Assembly (NCBI RefSeq): GCF_020217485.1
Contig: NZ_JAEKMI010000005.1
Coordinates: forward strand, 147,913-211,912
Direction: 5' to 3'
DNA from: Mycobacterium sp. WUMAC-067
Lineage (GTDB): Bacteria > Actinomycetota > Actinomycetes > Mycobacteriales > Mycobacteriaceae
Length of the DNA stretch: 64,000 nucleotides
This document shows, piece after piece, positions 19,675 to 28,693 of this stretch. The translations under genes were made by a program, and so were the position numbers. Position 1 is the first letter of the stretch, and every line of letters begins with the position of its first letter. A model generated the notes under the pieces. The model had not been told where the DNA came from. It saw only the letters and a list, made by a program, of their open reading frames with translations, and made no database searches.

Positions 19675-21342
19675 ATGAGCGATTCTTCGGTTGCGGGGTT
19701 CGGCGCTGATGCCATCGTCGTCGGGGCGGGGCTGTCCGGCCTGGTCGCCGCCTGCGAACTGGTGGATCGCGGCTTGCGGGTGCTGATCCTCGACCAGGAG
19801 AACAGCGCCAACTTGGGCGGGCAGGCGTTCTGGTCCTTCGGCGGCCTGTTCTTCGTCGACAGCCCCGAGCAGCGCCGGTTGGGAATCCGCGACAGCCACG
19901 AGCTTGCGCTGCAGGACTGGCTCGGTACGGCGGCGTTCGACCGCCCCGAGGACTACTGGCCACGCCAATGGGCGCACGCCTACGTCGATTTCGCCGCGGG
20001 GGAGAAGCGCAGCTGGCTGCGTTCCCGGGGGCTCAAGCTTTTCCCGTTGGTGGGCTGGGCCGAGCGCGGCGGGTATGACGCGCAGGGACACGGCAATTCG
20101 GTTCCCCGCTTCCACATCACCTGGGGCACCGGGCCCGCGCTCGTCGAGATCTTCGCCCGTCAATTGCGGGATCGCTCCACGGTGCGCTTCGCCCACCGCC
20201 ATCAGGTCGACGAGTTGATAGTCGAGGGTGACGCGGTGACGGGCGTCCGGGGGACGGTGCTGGAGCCCTCGGCCGCGCCGCGGGGAGTCGCTTCGTCTCG
20301 AAAAGCGGTCGGAGAGTTCGAGTTCCGCGCTTCCGCGGTGATCGTGACAAGTGGTGGCATCGGCGGCAACCACGAGCTGGTGCGCAAGAACTGGCCGAAG
20401 CGGATGGGCCGCGTGCCCGAGCAATTGCTCAGCGGCGTGCCGGCCCACGTCGACGGCAGGATGATCGGCATCACGCAGCGGGCCGGCGCACGGGTGATCA
20501 ACCCGGACCGGATGTGGCACTACACCGAGGGCATCACCAACTACGACCCGATCTGGCCGCTGCACGGGATTCGCATCATTCCGGGCCCGTCGTCGCTGTG
20601 GCTGGACGCGAACGGCAAGCGGTTGCCGGTCCCGCTCTATCCCGGTTTCGATACCCTCGGCACACTCGAGTACATCACCAAATCCGGGTTCGATTACACC
20701 TGGTTCGTGTTGAACGCCAAGATCATTGAGAAGGAGTTCGCGCTTTCCGGTCAGGAGCAGAATCCGGATCTGACCGGACAGAGCGTGCGCGAGCTGCTAC
20801 GGAACCGGGCGCGCTCCGGGCCGCCGGGACCGGTGCAGGCGTTCGTCGATCGGGGCGTGGACTTCGTCAGTGCCGATTCGTTGCGCGACCTGGTGACCGC
20901 GATGAACAAGCTGCCCGACGTGCAACCGCTGGACTACGCCACGGTGGAGGCCGAAGTCACCGCCCGCGACCGGGAGGTCGCCAACAGGTTCAGCAAGGAC
21001 GGTCAGATCACCGCGATCCGCGCCGCCCGCGGCTATCTGGGCGACCGGCTGGGTCGGGTCGTGGCGCCGCACCGGTTGACCGATCCGAAGGCCGGACCGA
21101 TGATCGCGGTCAAGCTGCACATCCTGACGAGAAAGACGTTGGGCGGCATCGAAACCGACCTTGCCGCACGGGTGTTGACGTCCGACGGCACGCCGCTCGC
21201 CGGGTTGTATGCCGCCGGCGAGGCAGCCGGATTCGGCGGGGGCGGTGTGCACGGCTATCGCGCGTTGGAGGGCACGTTCTTGGGCGGATGCATCTTCTCG
21301 GGCCGCGCGGCCGGCCGCGGCGCCGCCGACGACATCACGTAA
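19675..21342 (+). CDS. FAD-binding dehydrogenase (KstD/fumarate-reductase flavoprotein type, Rv0785-like)
   Basis: A 555-residue flavoprotein. The N-terminal Rossmann dinucleotide site is IVVGAGLSGLVAACEL with the acidic ribose-binding residue in VLILDQE. A second FAD contact, AAGEAAGFGGGGVHGYRALEG, is at the C-terminus, as in 3-ketosteroid dehydrogenases and fumarate-reductase flavoproteins. GGIGGNHELVRKNWP in the middle supports this family. No signal or membrane segment is seen, so it is cytoplasmic. Mycobacterial relatives are often called FAD-binding dehydrogenases without known substrate; a steroid substrate is possible but not shown by sequence. Confidence 0.87.
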   Translation: MSDSSVAGFGADAIVVGAGLSGLVAACELVDRGLRVLILDQENSANLGGQAFWSFGGLFFVDSPEQRRLGIRDSHELALQDWLGTAAFDRPEDYWPRQWAHAYVDFAAGEKRSWLRSRGLKLFPLVGWAERGGYDAQGHGNSVPRFHITWGTGPALVEIFARQLRDRSTVRFAHRHQVDELIVEGDAVTGVRGTVLEPSAAPRGVASSRKAVGEFEFRASAVIVTSGGIGGNHELVRKNWPKRMGRVPEQLLSGVPAHVDGRMIGITQRAGARVINPDRMWHYTEGITNYDPIWPLHGIRIIPGPSSLWLDANGKRLPVPLYPGFDTLGTLEYITKSGFDYTWFVLNAKIIEKEFALSGQEQNPDLTGQSVRELLRNRARSGPPGPVQAFVDRGVDFVSADSLRDLVTAMNKLPDVQPLDYATVEAEVTARDREVANRFSKDGQITAIRAARGYLGDRLGRVVAPHRLTDPKAGPMIAVKLHILTRKTLGGIETDLAARVLTSDGTPLAGLYAAGEAAGFGGGGVHGYRALEGTFLGGCIFSGRAAGRGAADDIT

Positions 21343-21355
21343 CCGGCTGCTCGCG

Positions 21356-21994
21356 CTAGAAGGTGACGGCGTCCTCTTCGGGCAGCACCTGAAAGTCGGT
21401 GCTGGTCATCTCGGTGAGCCGGCCGTAGTAGATGCCACGCGCATCCGGGGCGATGATGCCCTGGTGAATGGGGACGGCGCGCGCGGGCGCCACCGCGCGC
21501 AGGTAGTCGACCGCTTCGGAAACCTTCATCCACGGGGCCGCCGCCGGGGTGGCCAAAACGTCCACCGGCTCGTCGGGCACGAACAGCGCGTCGCCGGGAT
21601 GCATCAACCGGGCACGATGCTCGGCATCGCCCACGAGAAACGAAATGTTCTCGATCACAGGGATTTCCGGGTGGATGACGGCGTGCTTGCCGCCCACCGC
21701 CCGAACGGTCACCTCGCCGATCTGCAGTTCGTCGCCGACATGCACCTCGCGGCAGGGCGCGCCCAGTTGCGCCGCGGTCTGCGCGTCGGCGTACAGCGCC
21801 GCATCCGGGTTACCCTCGAGCAGTGCCGGCAACCGGTTTCCGTCGACGTGGTCGGGGTGCTGATGCGTGATCAAGATGGCGGTTAAGCCGGTGATTCCTT
21901 CGAAACCGTGGGCGAAAATGCCGGGATCAAACAGCACGCGTGTCTGGTCGAACTCGGCAAGTAGGCACGAATGACCGAAATGCGTCAGTTGCAT
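21356..21994 (-). CDS. Metallo-beta-lactamase-fold hydrolase (UlaG-like, Rv0786c-like)
   Basis: A 212-residue protein opening MQLTHFGHSCLL, the characteristic beginning of the UlaG-type branch of the metallo-beta-lactamase superfamily. The metal motif HxHxDH is H44-H46-D48-H49 in THQHPDHVDG, with further ligands in GGKHAVIH and HPGDALF. The start at 21994 is used; the frame extends far upstream but only as antisense of the next gene. The start lies 18 bp from the divergent secreted-protein gene, so their promoters overlap. Hydrolase activity on a phosphoester, lactone or beta-lactam-like bond is possible. Confidence 0.85.
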   Translation of the reverse strand: MQLTHFGHSCLLAEFDQTRVLFDPGIFAHGFEGITGLTAILITHQHPDHVDGNRLPALLEGNPDAALYADAQTAAQLGAPCREVHVGDELQIGEVTVRAVGGKHAVIHPEIPVIENISFLVGDAEHRARLMHPGDALFVPDEPVDVLATPAAAPWMKVSEAVDYLRAVAPARAVPIHQGIIAPDARGIYYGRLTEMTSTDFQVLPEEDAVTF

Positions 21995-22012
21995 ATCTAC
22001 GATTGTGCCTTG

Positions 22013-22705
22013 ATGGACAAGCTGCCGCTGCGCGTGATCCTGGCCATGATGCTGGTCGCCGGCAGCTTCGCGGTCGCCCTGGTCGTCGTCGTCCCAGCGC
22101 ACGGCGAGCCCGAGACCTGCCCCGCCATGTGCGACCGGATCCCGAACACCGCGTGGATCGATCAGCGTGCCGTGCCCCTGGACGCGGTGTACCACTGGCC
22201 CGCGCTCGCCGGTCAGGCGGTACAGACGACCGGCTCGGCGCCCGGCCCCCGTTTTCGGTTCGAGGAGCTGTGCGCCACGCCGGCCACCGCCCGGGACCCT
22301 CGCGACTCGGCGGTCTCCGCCCGCTCGACGGTTCAACATCCGGACGGCCAGTGGCAGTTGCAGGCCCAAATCCTGCATTGGCGCGGTGATACGGCCCGCG
22401 GCGGCGAGATTGCGGCCGCGGCCTTCCGTGGCGCCGTCGCCGCGTTGCGGAGTTGCCAGCAGGGTGCACCGCAGCAATCGCCGTCGCTGACCAGCGACGA
22501 AACCAACCGCGTGGCCGCCGTGATCAGCGGCCCGGTGGTGATGCACACCTACCTCTTCGCGCACCCGTCCAGCAGCACGATCAGCGAGGTCACGCTCTGG
22601 TCCTCGGCGCCGCCGCAGGCGCCCTGGCCGACGATGGCGGACGACCCGGTGCTGGGCGCCATGAGCGCGCCGCTGTGCGAGGCCTACATAGCCTCGTGCC
22701 CGTGA
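22013..22705 (+). CDS. Secreted or membrane-anchored mycobacterial protein (Rv0787 position)
   Basis: A 230-residue protein with a hydrophobic N-terminus (ILAMMLVAGSFAVALVVVV) ending in an Ala-x-Gly region that could be a signal-peptidase site. The mature part contains paired cysteines (ETCPAMC, a C-terminal LCEAYIASCP), suggesting disulfides outside the cytoplasm. The ATG at 22013 starts right at the signal sequence; an upstream in-frame ATG at 21971 would overlap the divergent metallo-hydrolase gene. No domain is recognised. It precedes purS by 61 bp, in the Rv0787-purS order. Confidence 0.7.
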   Translation: MDKLPLRVILAMMLVAGSFAVALVVVVPAHGEPETCPAMCDRIPNTAWIDQRAVPLDAVYHWPALAGQAVQTTGSAPGPRFRFEELCATPATARDPRDSAVSARSTVQHPDGQWQLQAQILHWRGDTARGGEIAAAAFRGAVAALRSCQQGAPQQSPSLTSDETNRVAAVISGPVVMHTYLFAHPSSSTISEVTLWSSAPPQAPWPTMADDPVLGAMSAPLCEAYIASCP

Positions 22706-22727
22706 CGGCGAGCTGCGGTTTCGCCGG

Positions 22728-22733
22728 TAGAGT
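22728..22733 (+). promoter_or_regulatory. purSQ -10 box with adjacent hairpin
   Basis: TAGAGT is a candidate -10. A perfect 7-bp inverted repeat (GTTGGCG/CGCCAAC, loop GCGAAA) spans 22732-22751, and a GAGGAGGAG ribosome site follows before the purS GTG, so this message has a short leader rather than none. Confidence 0.35.
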
Positions 22734-22766
22734 TGGCGGCGAAACGCCAACTGAGGAGGAGCGCCG

Positions 22767-23006
22767 GTGGCCCGGGTGATCGTGAGCGTGATGCCCAAAG
22801 CGGAGATACTGGACCCGCAGGGTCAGGCGATAGTCGGCGCGCTGGGCCGCCTCGGCCATCCGGGGATATCAGATGTCCGGCAGGGCAAGAGGTTTGAGCT
22901 CGAAGTGGACGACAGCGTGGACGACTCGGCGCTCGCCGAGATCGCGGAATCGCTGTTGGCGAACGCCGTGATCGAGGACTGGACGATCAGCCGGGAGACG
23001 CCGTGA
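22767..23006 (+). CDS. purS: Phosphoribosylformylglycinamidine synthase, PurS subunit
   Basis: The 79-residue small subunit that bridges PurL and PurQ in the three-part FGAM synthetase and helps channel ammonia. The sequence [19 protein letters not shown], followed by [14 protein letters not shown], is typical of PurS. It has a good ribosome site (GAGGAGGAG) ahead of its GTG. The TGA overlaps the GTG of purQ by 4 bp, giving translational coupling of two subunits needed in equal amounts. It corresponds to Rv0787A. Confidence 0.95.
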   Translation: MARVIVSVMPKAEILDPQGQAIVGALGRLGHPGISDVRQGKRFELEVDDSVDDSALAEIAESLLANAVIEDWTISRETP

Positions 23007-23677
23007 GCGCACGCATCGGGATCATCACGTTTCCCGGGACGCTCGACGACGTGGACGCCGCCCGCGCGGCGCGGCGCGTCGGTGCGGAGCCGGTCAACCT
23101 GTGGCACGCCGACGCCGACCTGAAAAGCGTCGACGCCGTGGTGGTGCCCGGCGGCTTCTCCTACGGCGACTACCTGCGGGCCGGTGCGATCGCCAGGTTC
23201 GCCCCGGTGATGACCGAGGTGGTGGACGCGGCGCGGCGCGGCATGCCGGTATTGGGCATTTGCAACGGTTTTCAGGTGCTCTGCGAGGCCGGCCTGCTGC
23301 CCGGCGCCCTGACCCGCAACGTGGGTTTGCACTTCATCTGCCGCGACGTGTGGCTGCGGGTGGCGTCGACGTCGACCGCGTGGACGTCGCGTTTCGAACC
23401 GGATGCCGATCTGCTGGTGCCGTTGAAGTCCGGCGAGGGCCGCTACGTGGCGCCCGCCGAGGTGCTCGAGGAGCTCGAGGGCGAGGGGCGGGTGGTGTTC
23501 CGGTACCACGAGAACGCCAACGGTTCGCTACATGACATCGCCGGCGTCAGCTCCGCCGACGGCCGTGTGGTGGGGCTGATGCCGCATCCGGAGCATGCCA
23601 TCGAGGCGCTGACCGGGCCCTCCGACGACGGCCTGGGGCTGTTCTATTCGGTGCTGGACGGGGTGCTCGCGGGCTGA
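23003..23677 (+). CDS. purQ: Phosphoribosylformylglycinamidine synthase I (glutaminase subunit)
   Basis: Class I glutamine amidotransferase that supplies ammonia to PurL for FGAM formation. At 224 residues it has normal length. The nucleophile is Cys87 in LGICNGFQ, and the His195/Glu197 pair sits in [16 protein letters not shown] near residue 51 completes the oxyanion region. It is coupled to purS. Its 3' end overlaps the convergent WS/DGAT gene by 34 bp. The partner gene purL lies about 10 kb downstream, separated by accessory genes. Confidence 0.96.
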   Translation: MSARIGIITFPGTLDDVDAARAARRVGAEPVNLWHADADLKSVDAVVVPGGFSYGDYLRAGAIARFAPVMTEVVDAARRGMPVLGICNGFQVLCEAGLLPGALTRNVGLHFICRDVWLRVASTSTAWTSRFEPDADLLVPLKSGEGRYVAPAEVLEELEGEGRVVFRYHENANGSLHDIAGVSSADGRVVGLMPHPEHAIEALTGPSDDGLGLFYSVLDGVLAG

Positions 23678-25059
23678 TCGGAAACGCCTGCGGCGTCACG
23701 TAATTCGTCGAAGGCCGCGCTGATGGCGTCCGTCGCTTCGTGCGGGTCGTCGAACGTCTGGTCGTCGGTGAGCACGGCGACGCCGAGCAGGTCGACGTAG
23801 CTCCACACGGTGATGTTGACCGGGGCCCCGGGCGACAGCACGCCCGTGGAATAGATCTCGCTGACGGCCGCGCCGCCGAAGTGGCCGCGTTCGCGCGGCC
23901 CGACCACGCTGGATACGGCGACGTTCATCAGCTTGTTGGGCATGTCGCGCAGACCCAGCCACCGAAATGCGGCCGGGGCCAACGCGGTCGGCAGGTAGGC
24001 CATCATTTTCCCGTACAGCTGCGGGCCCAGGACCTCGTGGTCTTCCTTGGCGATCCGGGTGGCCACCGAGATCAGCCGGGCCCGTTCGATCGGGTTGTCA
24101 ACATGCACCGGCAGCGAAATCATCAGCCCGCTGATCTCGTTGCCGGTGATCCGGTCCGACTTGTCGGTGGCCGTCGGGACCGACGCGATGATCGGGCGGT
24201 CGGCCGCACCGTCGTAGGCCAGCAACAGCGTCCTCAACCCGCCCGCGGCCGTCGCCAGCACCAGGTCGTTCATGGTGATGCCCAACGCTTTTGCCGTCGC
24301 CTTGGCCTGCGGCAGCGATAACGACGTGCTGGCGAACCACCGCCGGGGCGAGACGACATGGTTGAGGAACGTCGGCGGCGCATCAAAGGCGTCGGCCAGG
24401 TCGGGGTGATCTCCGCGCTCGCGGGAGCGGCGCCGCACCCGCATCAACCCGACGGCCGCGTCCTTGAGTAGCCGTGGGAGTTGCGCGAGCTGCCGGACGT
24501 GGTCGCGCGCGGCCGCGCGCAGCAACTCGGCATCAGAAATCGTGACGCCGGCTTCGTCGTTGTCGCGCTCGTCGGTGGGCCCGTCCCGCAGATCCATCGC
24601 GCGCGCCAGCAGGTTGACCGACGCGACACCGTCCGCCAGCGCGTGGTGCACCTTGCCGATCAAGGCGAACCGGCCGTCGGCCAGACCCTCGGCGAAATGA
24701 AACTCCCACAGCGGCCGGCTGCGGTCCAGGGGAGTGGACGCCACCTCGCCGATGACCCGATCGAGCTCTCGCCGCCCGCCCGGTGCGGGCACCCGGACGC
24801 GACGGAGGTGATAGTCCAGGTCGACCTCGCAGTTTTCCTGCCACATCGGGTGATGCAGATGCCACGGGATGTCAACGAGCTTGTAGCGCAACGGTTCCAG
24901 CAGGTGAAGGCGCCGGCGCACGTGGTGGCGGAACACGTCGAAACCGAACTCGCCGTCGAAGTCGGACGGGTCGATGATCGCTACCTTCAGGGTGTGCGTG
25001 TGCAGGTTGGGCGTCTCGCTGTAGAGCAGCATCGCGTCCATGCCGTTGAGTCTTTTCAC
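23644..25059 (-). CDS. Wax ester synthase/diacylglycerol acyltransferase (WS/DGAT)
   Basis: A 471-residue membrane-associated acyltransferase that would make triacylglycerol or wax esters from acyl-CoA. The catalytic HHxxxDG is HHALADG (H138-H139, D143-G144). [11 protein letters not shown], just before it, and the C-terminal ND-containing [13 protein letters not shown] are both conserved in bacterial WS/DGATs. The start is a GTG at 25059 ([12 protein letters not shown] follows, the usual N-terminal LDAxFL-type motif). M. tuberculosis has about fifteen such tgs genes, but I recall none between purQ and purL. It overlaps the 3' end of purQ. Confidence 0.9.
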   Translation of the reverse strand: MKRLNGMDAMLLYSETPNLHTHTLKVAIIDPSDFDGEFGFDVFRHHVRRRLHLLEPLRYKLVDIPWHLHHPMWQENCEVDLDYHLRRVRVPAPGGRRELDRVIGEVASTPLDRSRPLWEFHFAEGLADGRFALIGKVHHALADGVASVNLLARAMDLRDGPTDERDNDEAGVTISDAELLRAAARDHVRQLAQLPRLLKDAAVGLMRVRRRSRERGDHPDLADAFDAPPTFLNHVVSPRRWFASTSLSLPQAKATAKALGITMNDLVLATAAGGLRTLLLAYDGAADRPIIASVPTATDKSDRITGNEISGLMISLPVHVDNPIERARLISVATRIAKEDHEVLGPQLYGKMMAYLPTALAPAAFRWLGLRDMPNKLMNVAVSSVVGPRERGHFGGAAVSEIYSTGVLSPGAPVNITVWSYVDLLGVAVLTDDQTFDDPHEATDAISAAFDELRDAAGVSDQPASTPSSTE

Positions 25060-25140
25060 ACGCCACCTCGCCCTGCCGACGCGTCCAGGCCAACAACTAT
25101 GCCGCAGGGCGCCGGTTGTCGGCGCGGATTGGCGGCACCA

Positions 25141-25955
25141 TCAGCCCAGGATCGGAAACCGGCGCTGCCCGGCCAATCGCGCAAGCGCGGCCTCCATGAC
25201 CGCGCGGACGTGGGCGTCGACCTCGTCGACGTCGGGATCGTCGCCGAAGCGCGCGGTGACGTCGATCGGCTCGAGCACCTCGGTGACGATCTTTGCCGGC
25301 AGCGGCAGGTTGGGCGGGAAGATCACGCTCAGCCCGAACGGGAACCCGACGCTGATCGGCAGGATGTCCATCCGGGCCTTGGTTAGCCCCAGCTTGCGGG
25401 CCAGCCAGTTGCCCCGGGTCAAGAAAAGCTGCGTCTCCTGGGCTCCGATCGACACGGTCGGCACGATCGGCACCCCGGCCTCGATCGCGGTGCGCACGTA
25501 GCCGGTGCGGCCGTTGAAGTCGATGGTGTTGGCGCTGAACGTCGGCCGGTACGAGTCGTAGTCGCCGCCGGGAAATACCAGCACCACCGCGCCGGAATGC
25601 AGGGCGGCGGCGGCGTTTTCGCGGCTGGCCTCGATCACCCCGAGGCGGCGCAGCCAGCCGTCCAGGGCCCCATGAAGAGCCCGTAATGGCCCAGCGTGTA
25701 GACGGGGCGGTCGTAGCCGAACTTTTCGTAGAAGGCCGGGGAAAAGATCAACACGTCCGGCGTCAACATGCCGCCGGAGTGGTTCGAGACCACCAGCGCC
25801 CCACCGGACGACGGGATGTTGTCGATGTTTCGCACCTCGGCGCGGTAATAGCGTTTGACAGCCGGCCCGAGCGCATGCGCGACCTGTTCGGTGAAGGCCG
25901 GGTCCCACTTGGCGGTCTCGTGATTTTCCGCCGCGTCCGCGCCGCTGCCCGTCAT
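25141..25955 (-). pseudogene. PlsC-type 1-acylglycerol-phosphate acyltransferase, single-base frameshift
   Basis: The N-terminal half (from ATG 25955, MTGSGADAAENHETAKW) carries the acyltransferase motif NHSGG, an NHxxxD-like site, and reads to LGHYGLFMGP. The C-terminal half continues in another frame with DGWLRRLGVIEASREN, then VFPGGDYDSYRP and GVPIVPTVSIG. The halves join if one C is restored in the run at 25665-25671, giving FMGP-LDGWL and about 271 residues. This is a one-base deletion in a homopolymer: either a recent inactivation or a sequencing error. The intact family acylates lysophosphatidate or related lipids. The neighbouring WS/DGAT suggests a shared lipid context. Confidence 0.75.
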
Positions 25956-26068
25956 GGCTCCCCGCTGTCGTGATTGTGCATTTGCTATTGGTTGCCGGTG
26001 TGACGCCGGTCTCAAACCTCAGCCCCTGAGCTGCATATGTTACTCTCCATTCGGGAGAATGCCATATT

Positions 26069-26087
26069 CGTTTGCTGGGGGCAAACG
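26069..26087 (+). promoter_or_regulatory. Hairpin upstream of the epimerase gene
   Basis: A perfect 7-bp inverted repeat (CGTTTGC, loop TGGGG, GCAAACG) ends 14 nt before the ATG at 26102. It could be an operator or a 5'-UTR hairpin next to the GCGGGGGA ribosome site. Confidence 0.3.
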
Positions 26088-26101
26088 CACAGCGGGGGAT
26101 C

Positions 26102-27184
26102 ATGTCCGAGAAGGTTCTTGTCACCGGGGGTTTCGGGCTCGTCGGCTCACAGACGGTGCGCCGGCTGGTCGCCGACGGCCACCGGGTCGTCGCGACGGAT
26201 CTGGGCACCGCCGCCCAGCGCAAAGCCGCGAGGGCGCTGCCCGCCGGTGTCGAGGCGCACTGGGCCGACCTGACCGACCCGGGCCACGTTGACCGCTTGC
26301 TCGCCGCGACTTCACCCACGGCGATCGTTCACCTCGCCGCGGTGATCCCGCCGGCCGTGTACCGCAGCCCCGCCCTCGGGCGGCGCGTCAACGTCGATGC
26401 GACCCTCACGCTGCTGCGCGCAGCGCAGGCCCGGCCGCATCCGGTTCGGTTCATTCAGGCGTCGAGCAACGCCGTGTACGGGGCGCGCAACCCGCACCGC
26501 GACGCCGAGCTGTTGCGCGCGGATTCCCCGATGAATCCGGCTGATCTCTACGGTGCGCACAAGGCCCAGGCGGAACAACACATCCGATCCTCGGACCTCG
26601 AGTGGGTGATCTTGCGGCTGGGCGGGGTGATCAGCGTCGAACCGGACGCCATGCCGTTCAGCGTCGATGCGCTGTTCTTCGAAAGTGCCCTGCCGACCGA
26701 TGGTCGCATCCACACCGTCGATGTGCGCGATGTCGCTCGCGCGTTCGCCGCGGCGACCACTGCCGATGTCGCCGGTGAGACCCTGCTGATCGCCGGCGAC
26801 GAGTCGCACCGGATTCGGCAGGGCGAGGTCGGTAAGGCGCTGGCCGCGGCCCGGGGTCTCGTCGATGTCTTGCCCGGGGGGCGCCCAGGTGATCCCGACA
26901 GCGACGAGAACTGGTTCGTCACCGACTGGATGGATACCGCTCGCGCCCAACAGGTCCTGCGATTCCAGCACCACTCGTGGCCGGACATGATCGACGAGAT
27001 GCGCGCCATCGCGGGGTGGCGGCGCTACCCGATGCGGTTGATCTCGCCGCTGGCGCGGTCGTTTCTCAAAAGCCGTGCGGCGTACCGGGATACGCCCCGA
27101 CGCTACGCCGATCCGTGGGGCGCCATCCGGGCCGAGCTGGGTGAGCCGCGCCCCGACGTCCCGGGCGGCACGAGCGGTTCCTAG
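26102..27184 (+). CDS. NAD(P)-dependent epimerase/dehydratase (extended SDR)
   Basis: A 360-residue short-chain dehydrogenase-like protein with the N-terminal nucleotide site VTGGFGLVG (residues 8-15) and the active-site YGAHK motif near residue 158, with a serine in QASSNAVYG about 25 residues earlier. It acts in the cytoplasm, typically on nucleotide-sugars or small carbonyls. The ATG at 26102 is used since it starts the Rossmann strand directly; an in-frame start at 26072 only adds sequence overlapping a hairpin. The substrate cannot be told. It stands alone, with opposite-strand genes on both sides. Confidence 0.85.
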   Translation: MSEKVLVTGGFGLVGSQTVRRLVADGHRVVATDLGTAAQRKAARALPAGVEAHWADLTDPGHVDRLLAATSPTAIVHLAAVIPPAVYRSPALGRRVNVDATLTLLRAAQARPHPVRFIQASSNAVYGARNPHRDAELLRADSPMNPADLYGAHKAQAEQHIRSSDLEWVILRLGGVISVEPDAMPFSVDALFFESALPTDGRIHTVDVRDVARAFAAATTADVAGETLLIAGDESHRIRQGEVGKALAAARGLVDVLPGGRPGDPDSDENWFVTDWMDTARAQQVLRFQHHSWPDMIDEMRAIAGWRRYPMRLISPLARSFLKSRAAYRDTPRRYADPWGAIRAELGEPRPDVPGGTSGS

Positions 27185-27196
27185 ACCGCCTGGGTG

Positions 27197-27664
27197 TCAG
27201 CCGGCGTGACGCAGCAGCGGCCGCTCCGCGGACGGCACGTCGACGGCGGGGCTCAGCTCCTCGAAGAGCTCGGTGGCATCCGCGATCGTCAGGTCGACGA
27301 AGGACGCGAAATCGACGAAGGAGACTTCGCTTCGGATCCATTGCGACTTGCGGGCTACCACACCGATGCGCTGCGGATCGGTCGAGCCGTGCACGATGGC
27401 GGTGACGTGGCGTTGCTGGCGGTTCCACGTGTCGGCGAAGTACGTCAGCCACGGGCGGTCGGCGGCCGGAAAGTAGCACCCGGGAGTGACCCGGATGATC
27501 AGTACGTCGTCGTGCGCGGGCGAGATTTCGAAATGAACGTGCAGCCGTCGCGGAGCGCCGGTGACGAAAAAGTATTCACCGTCGCGGTGCCCGCGAAAGT
27601 ATTGGCGCCCGCGGGTGCGCAAATAGCGTTCGACAAGGTTGGCGCACAGCTGCTCGTTGGTCAT
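27197..27664 (-). CDS. YbjN-like/type III chaperone-fold hypothetical protein
   Basis: A 155-residue protein. RYLRTRGRQYFRGHRDGEYFF, LHVHFEISPAHDDVLIIRVTPG and the length resemble the YbjN-type chaperone-like fold common in actinobacteria, but this is a weak pattern match. The ATG at 27664 is a natural start. No signal peptide, membrane segment or catalytic motif is visible. It is convergent with the epimerase gene. I do not assign a function. Confidence 0.6.
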   Translation of the reverse strand: MTNEQLCANLVERYLRTRGRQYFRGHRDGEYFFVTGAPRRLHVHFEISPAHDDVLIIRVTPGCYFPAADRPWLTYFADTWNRQQRHVTAIVHGSTDPQRIGVVARKSQWIRSEVSFVDFASFVDLTIADATELFEELSPAVDVPSAERPLLRHAG

Positions 27665-27761
27665 AGACGTATGGTGCCGTCGATGACTTTGCGGAGGCTT
27701 GGAGCCAAGCGATGTGGCACCGAAGAATCTGTTGAGAATTCGCTGAGTGAGCGTCTGCTAT

Positions 27762-28229
27762 CTATTGAGGCCCGTCCAGCGGATACAGCGCGGGCAGATT
27801 GACCACGATCGCTTCCTGGGTGCTGCGCGCGATCACGACCTCGGCCGTGGTGTCGGGGTCGGGGTTTTCCTCCCGGTGCGGCAGATAGGGCGGGATGAAG
27901 ACATAGTCACCGGGTTCGGTGGCGATGCGGACCTCTTGGACGCCGTCATGAAAGACGAACTCCGGGTTGCCGCTTCGTACATAGATTGCGGTCTCCGAGT
28001 CGCCGTGGTGATGGTTGTCCGAGGCGGATTTCGGCGACGCGTGGGTCTCGCCCATCCAGAGCTTCTCCGCGCCGACCGACCCACCGGATAGCGCGGCGAA
28101 GCGCCGCAGCCCCTCCGACTGCGCGGTATCCGAGCTGATTTCCGACGCCTTGACGTGGCGCACCCTGTTGCGGGCGAGCGGCGTTGCGGTGTCGTCGAAG
28201 TCGGGATGGAAGCCGTCGGAGGTGGCCAT
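27762..28229 (-). CDS. Cupin domain protein
   Basis: A 155-residue single-domain cupin. Motif 1 is HHHGDSETAIYVRSG, giving metal-ligand histidines and the conserved glutamate; motif 2 is PGDYVFIPPYLPHREENP with the last histidine. Such proteins are small metal-dependent enzymes (isomerases, dioxygenases) or ligand-binding proteins, and the substrate is not deducible. The ATG at 28229 is clear. It lies just downstream, in transcription direction, of the haloacid dehalogenase remnant, so the two may once have formed an operon. That last point is inference. Confidence 0.82.
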   Translation of the reverse strand: MATSDGFHPDFDDTATPLARNRVRHVKASEISSDTAQSEGLRRFAALSGGSVGAEKLWMGETHASPKSASDNHHHGDSETAIYVRSGNPEFVFHDGVQEVRIATEPGDYVFIPPYLPHREENPDPDTTAEVVIARSTQEAIVVNLPALYPLDGPQ

Positions 28230-28260
28230 GGGTCAATTATGGCCCGATTCATCGCCTCGT

Positions 28261-28624
28261 TCAGCGATAGCCGAGACGGTCGGCCAGCTCGCGTAGGTCA
28301 CCGGCGACGATGTCTGGCCGCGGCAGGCCGTCCACCGCCAACGGTGCATTACCGCGACGGGTGATGAGAGCGGCGCCGAACCCGGCGCTATGCGCCCCGA
28401 AGGTGTCCCACACGTGCGCGGCCACCATCATGCAATCACCGGGGAGTCACTTGGAGTTCCTCGCACACGTACCGATACACCGCAGGCCCCGGCGCGGGCC
28501 TCGACGGTCAGTTGGCGTTCGAAAAAGTCGGCCAGTCCCGAATTGTGCAGCGTCGTCGGGCCATCCGGATTTGGCGGGGAGTGCGTCAGGTGATGAGCCG
28601 AAAACCGCTGTTACGCAGGTGCTG
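28261..28624 (-). pseudogene. Haloacid dehalogenase type II remnant
   Basis: Read across three frames of the minus strand, this is the C-terminal half of a 2-haloacid dehalogenase-like HAD protein: SGFRLIT, then THSPPN-TTLHNSGLADFFE, then VYRYVCEELQVTP, then CMMVAAHVWDTFGAH and a final DLRELADRLGYR with its stop at 28261. It needs a base restored near 28590, several bases near 28490, and one C removed near 28443 (ACTCCCCGGTGA). The whole N-terminal half with the nucleophile aspartate is missing. Several independent lesions make this real decay rather than a sequencing error. Confidence 0.78.
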
Positions 28625-28669
28625 ATCTGCTCGGCGGCTCCCGAAACCGATGTGGTGCTGGACCTTTAG
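28613..28669 (+). pseudogene. C-terminal tail of a ferredoxin-type oxidoreductase
   Basis: A plus-strand stretch encodes QVLICSAAPETDVVLDL and a stop. This matches the usual last residues of 2Fe-2S ferredoxin/ferredoxin-reductase electron-transfer proteins (KshB-like tails), where the single Cys is the last cluster ligand. Nothing upstream in frame supports the rest of the gene, so it is a fragment abutting the dehalogenase remnant. Confidence 0.4.
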
Positions 28670-28693
28670 CGAAAACCCGGGCGACGCTTGTTC

